Of a stretch of DNA of 64,000 nucleotides, positions 63,510-64,000 are shown in pieces; the first letter of the stretch is position 1; each line of letters starts with the position of its first letter. Under the pieces are notes generated by a model that ran no database searches, was not told the DNA's origin, and saw only the letters and a list, made by a program, of their open reading frames with translations. The position numbers and the translations under genes are program-made. Origin of the DNA: Lanius collurio (lineage: Eukaryota > Chordata > Aves > Passeriformes > Laniidae); NCBI GenBank assembly GCA_020086605.1, contig JACBWW010000048.1, positions 525,002 to 589,001 on the forward strand, given 5' to 3'.

Positions 63510-64000
63510 ATCAACAAATCTATCAATTTTTTTGCTTGTTTCTTGTTGCTCTAGGATATGTCCCATCTGGTCCATATTTAGATGAATGATTATGTATGTC
63601 ACTCAGTATCAGAAAAAAACCTAGTAATTTCATTTGGTGTTTACTTTCCAAAGATGAATCAGAGTTCTCAGCAATGGCCAGGGAATAGTGCCCTGGTAGA
63701 AGAAATGCATGTGTTAGTTTATTTTCTGAAGTGTCTAATACGCTCCATTTCATCTGAGCAAAAGCTAGAAAAACAGAAATCATGCAATAAGAGAAAGAAA
63801 ATGGAGAAACAATATAGAAGGAAAAGGAGTCTGATTTGAACATTATTGAGTTTGCTTCAACAGCATGAATCCATTTTTGACAGGTGAAGTATCATGCTAT
63901 CCATAAAAGTGCAACTTCTATTAATGGTACCTTATAGCCTTAAAGAAACTTCCATCCCAGGGACTCACATGAGCTTCATTTTTGCCAATTTATAAAATGA

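Larger units (their letters stand above)
54673..64000. other. gene-desert DNA to the right edge, no gene seen
   Basis: AT-rich throughout. A stretch open on both strands occurs at 55,144-55,413 with an AATAAA at 55,453-55,458, unlike any protein I recognise. Other ORFs are short. Simple repeats are listed separately. Confidence 0.5.

Noticed and set aside
1..64000. tRNA, rRNA, CRISPR array or prokaryote-type operon
   Set aside because: No cloverleaf with A/B boxes, no rRNA words, no spaced direct-repeat array. The window is vertebrate nuclear DNA.

Overview
The window reads as bird nuclear DNA. Three things suggest this: CR1 LINE 3'-end fragments (about 31,990-32,130 and 49,213-49,425), an avian-type endogenous-retrovirus LTR (about 30,405-31,060), and a single coding exon whose protein is plainly vertebrate DACH1. 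I cannot resolve the bird order from the sequence.

The only protein-coding sequence I can support is exon 1 of DACH1 on the minus strand (9,973-10,703). It encodes 243 complete residues plus two bases of a split serine codon, and it ends at a strong GTAAGC splice donor. The gene runs off the left edge, so 1-9,972 is the start of intron 1, with a 377-base assembly gap at 9,554-9,930. The exon lies in a CpG island of about 4 kb (roughly 8,080-12,110). The inferred 5' leader carries a start-stop AUG-UGA just upstream of the real start, a possible 24-codon uORF, and a tandem U-rich tract.

Everything to the right of about 12,110 lies upstream of DACH1 and has no recognisable gene for some 52 kb. 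This fits the known gene desert around DACH1, which in mammals is famous for long-range developmental enhancers. At 12-18.5 kb there are several AT-rich, homeodomain/TCF-motif-rich blocks that look like conserved noncoding elements, plus satellite CpG-rich patches (about 15,300-15,660, 16,370-16,640, 18,238-18,480) and a GGAT microsatellite. A further enhancer-like block sits at 35,860-36,130.

The rest is AT-rich intergenic DNA with decayed transposable elements. The notable one is a degraded minus-strand non-LTR retrotransposon ORF2 (about 28,540-29,990). Its endonuclease and reverse-transcriptase blocks look RTE-like rather than CR1-like, which is unusual for a bird. There is also an ancient CR1/L3-type fragment (about 47,150-47,560) and a second decayed LTR-like copy (about 54,300-54,672) in the opposite orientation to the first.

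I found no tRNA, rRNA, CRISPR array or multi-gene system. The most informative content is the regulatory architecture around the DACH1 start and the RTE-like relic. Claims about conservation and transcription are inference from sequence composition and need alignments or RNA data.
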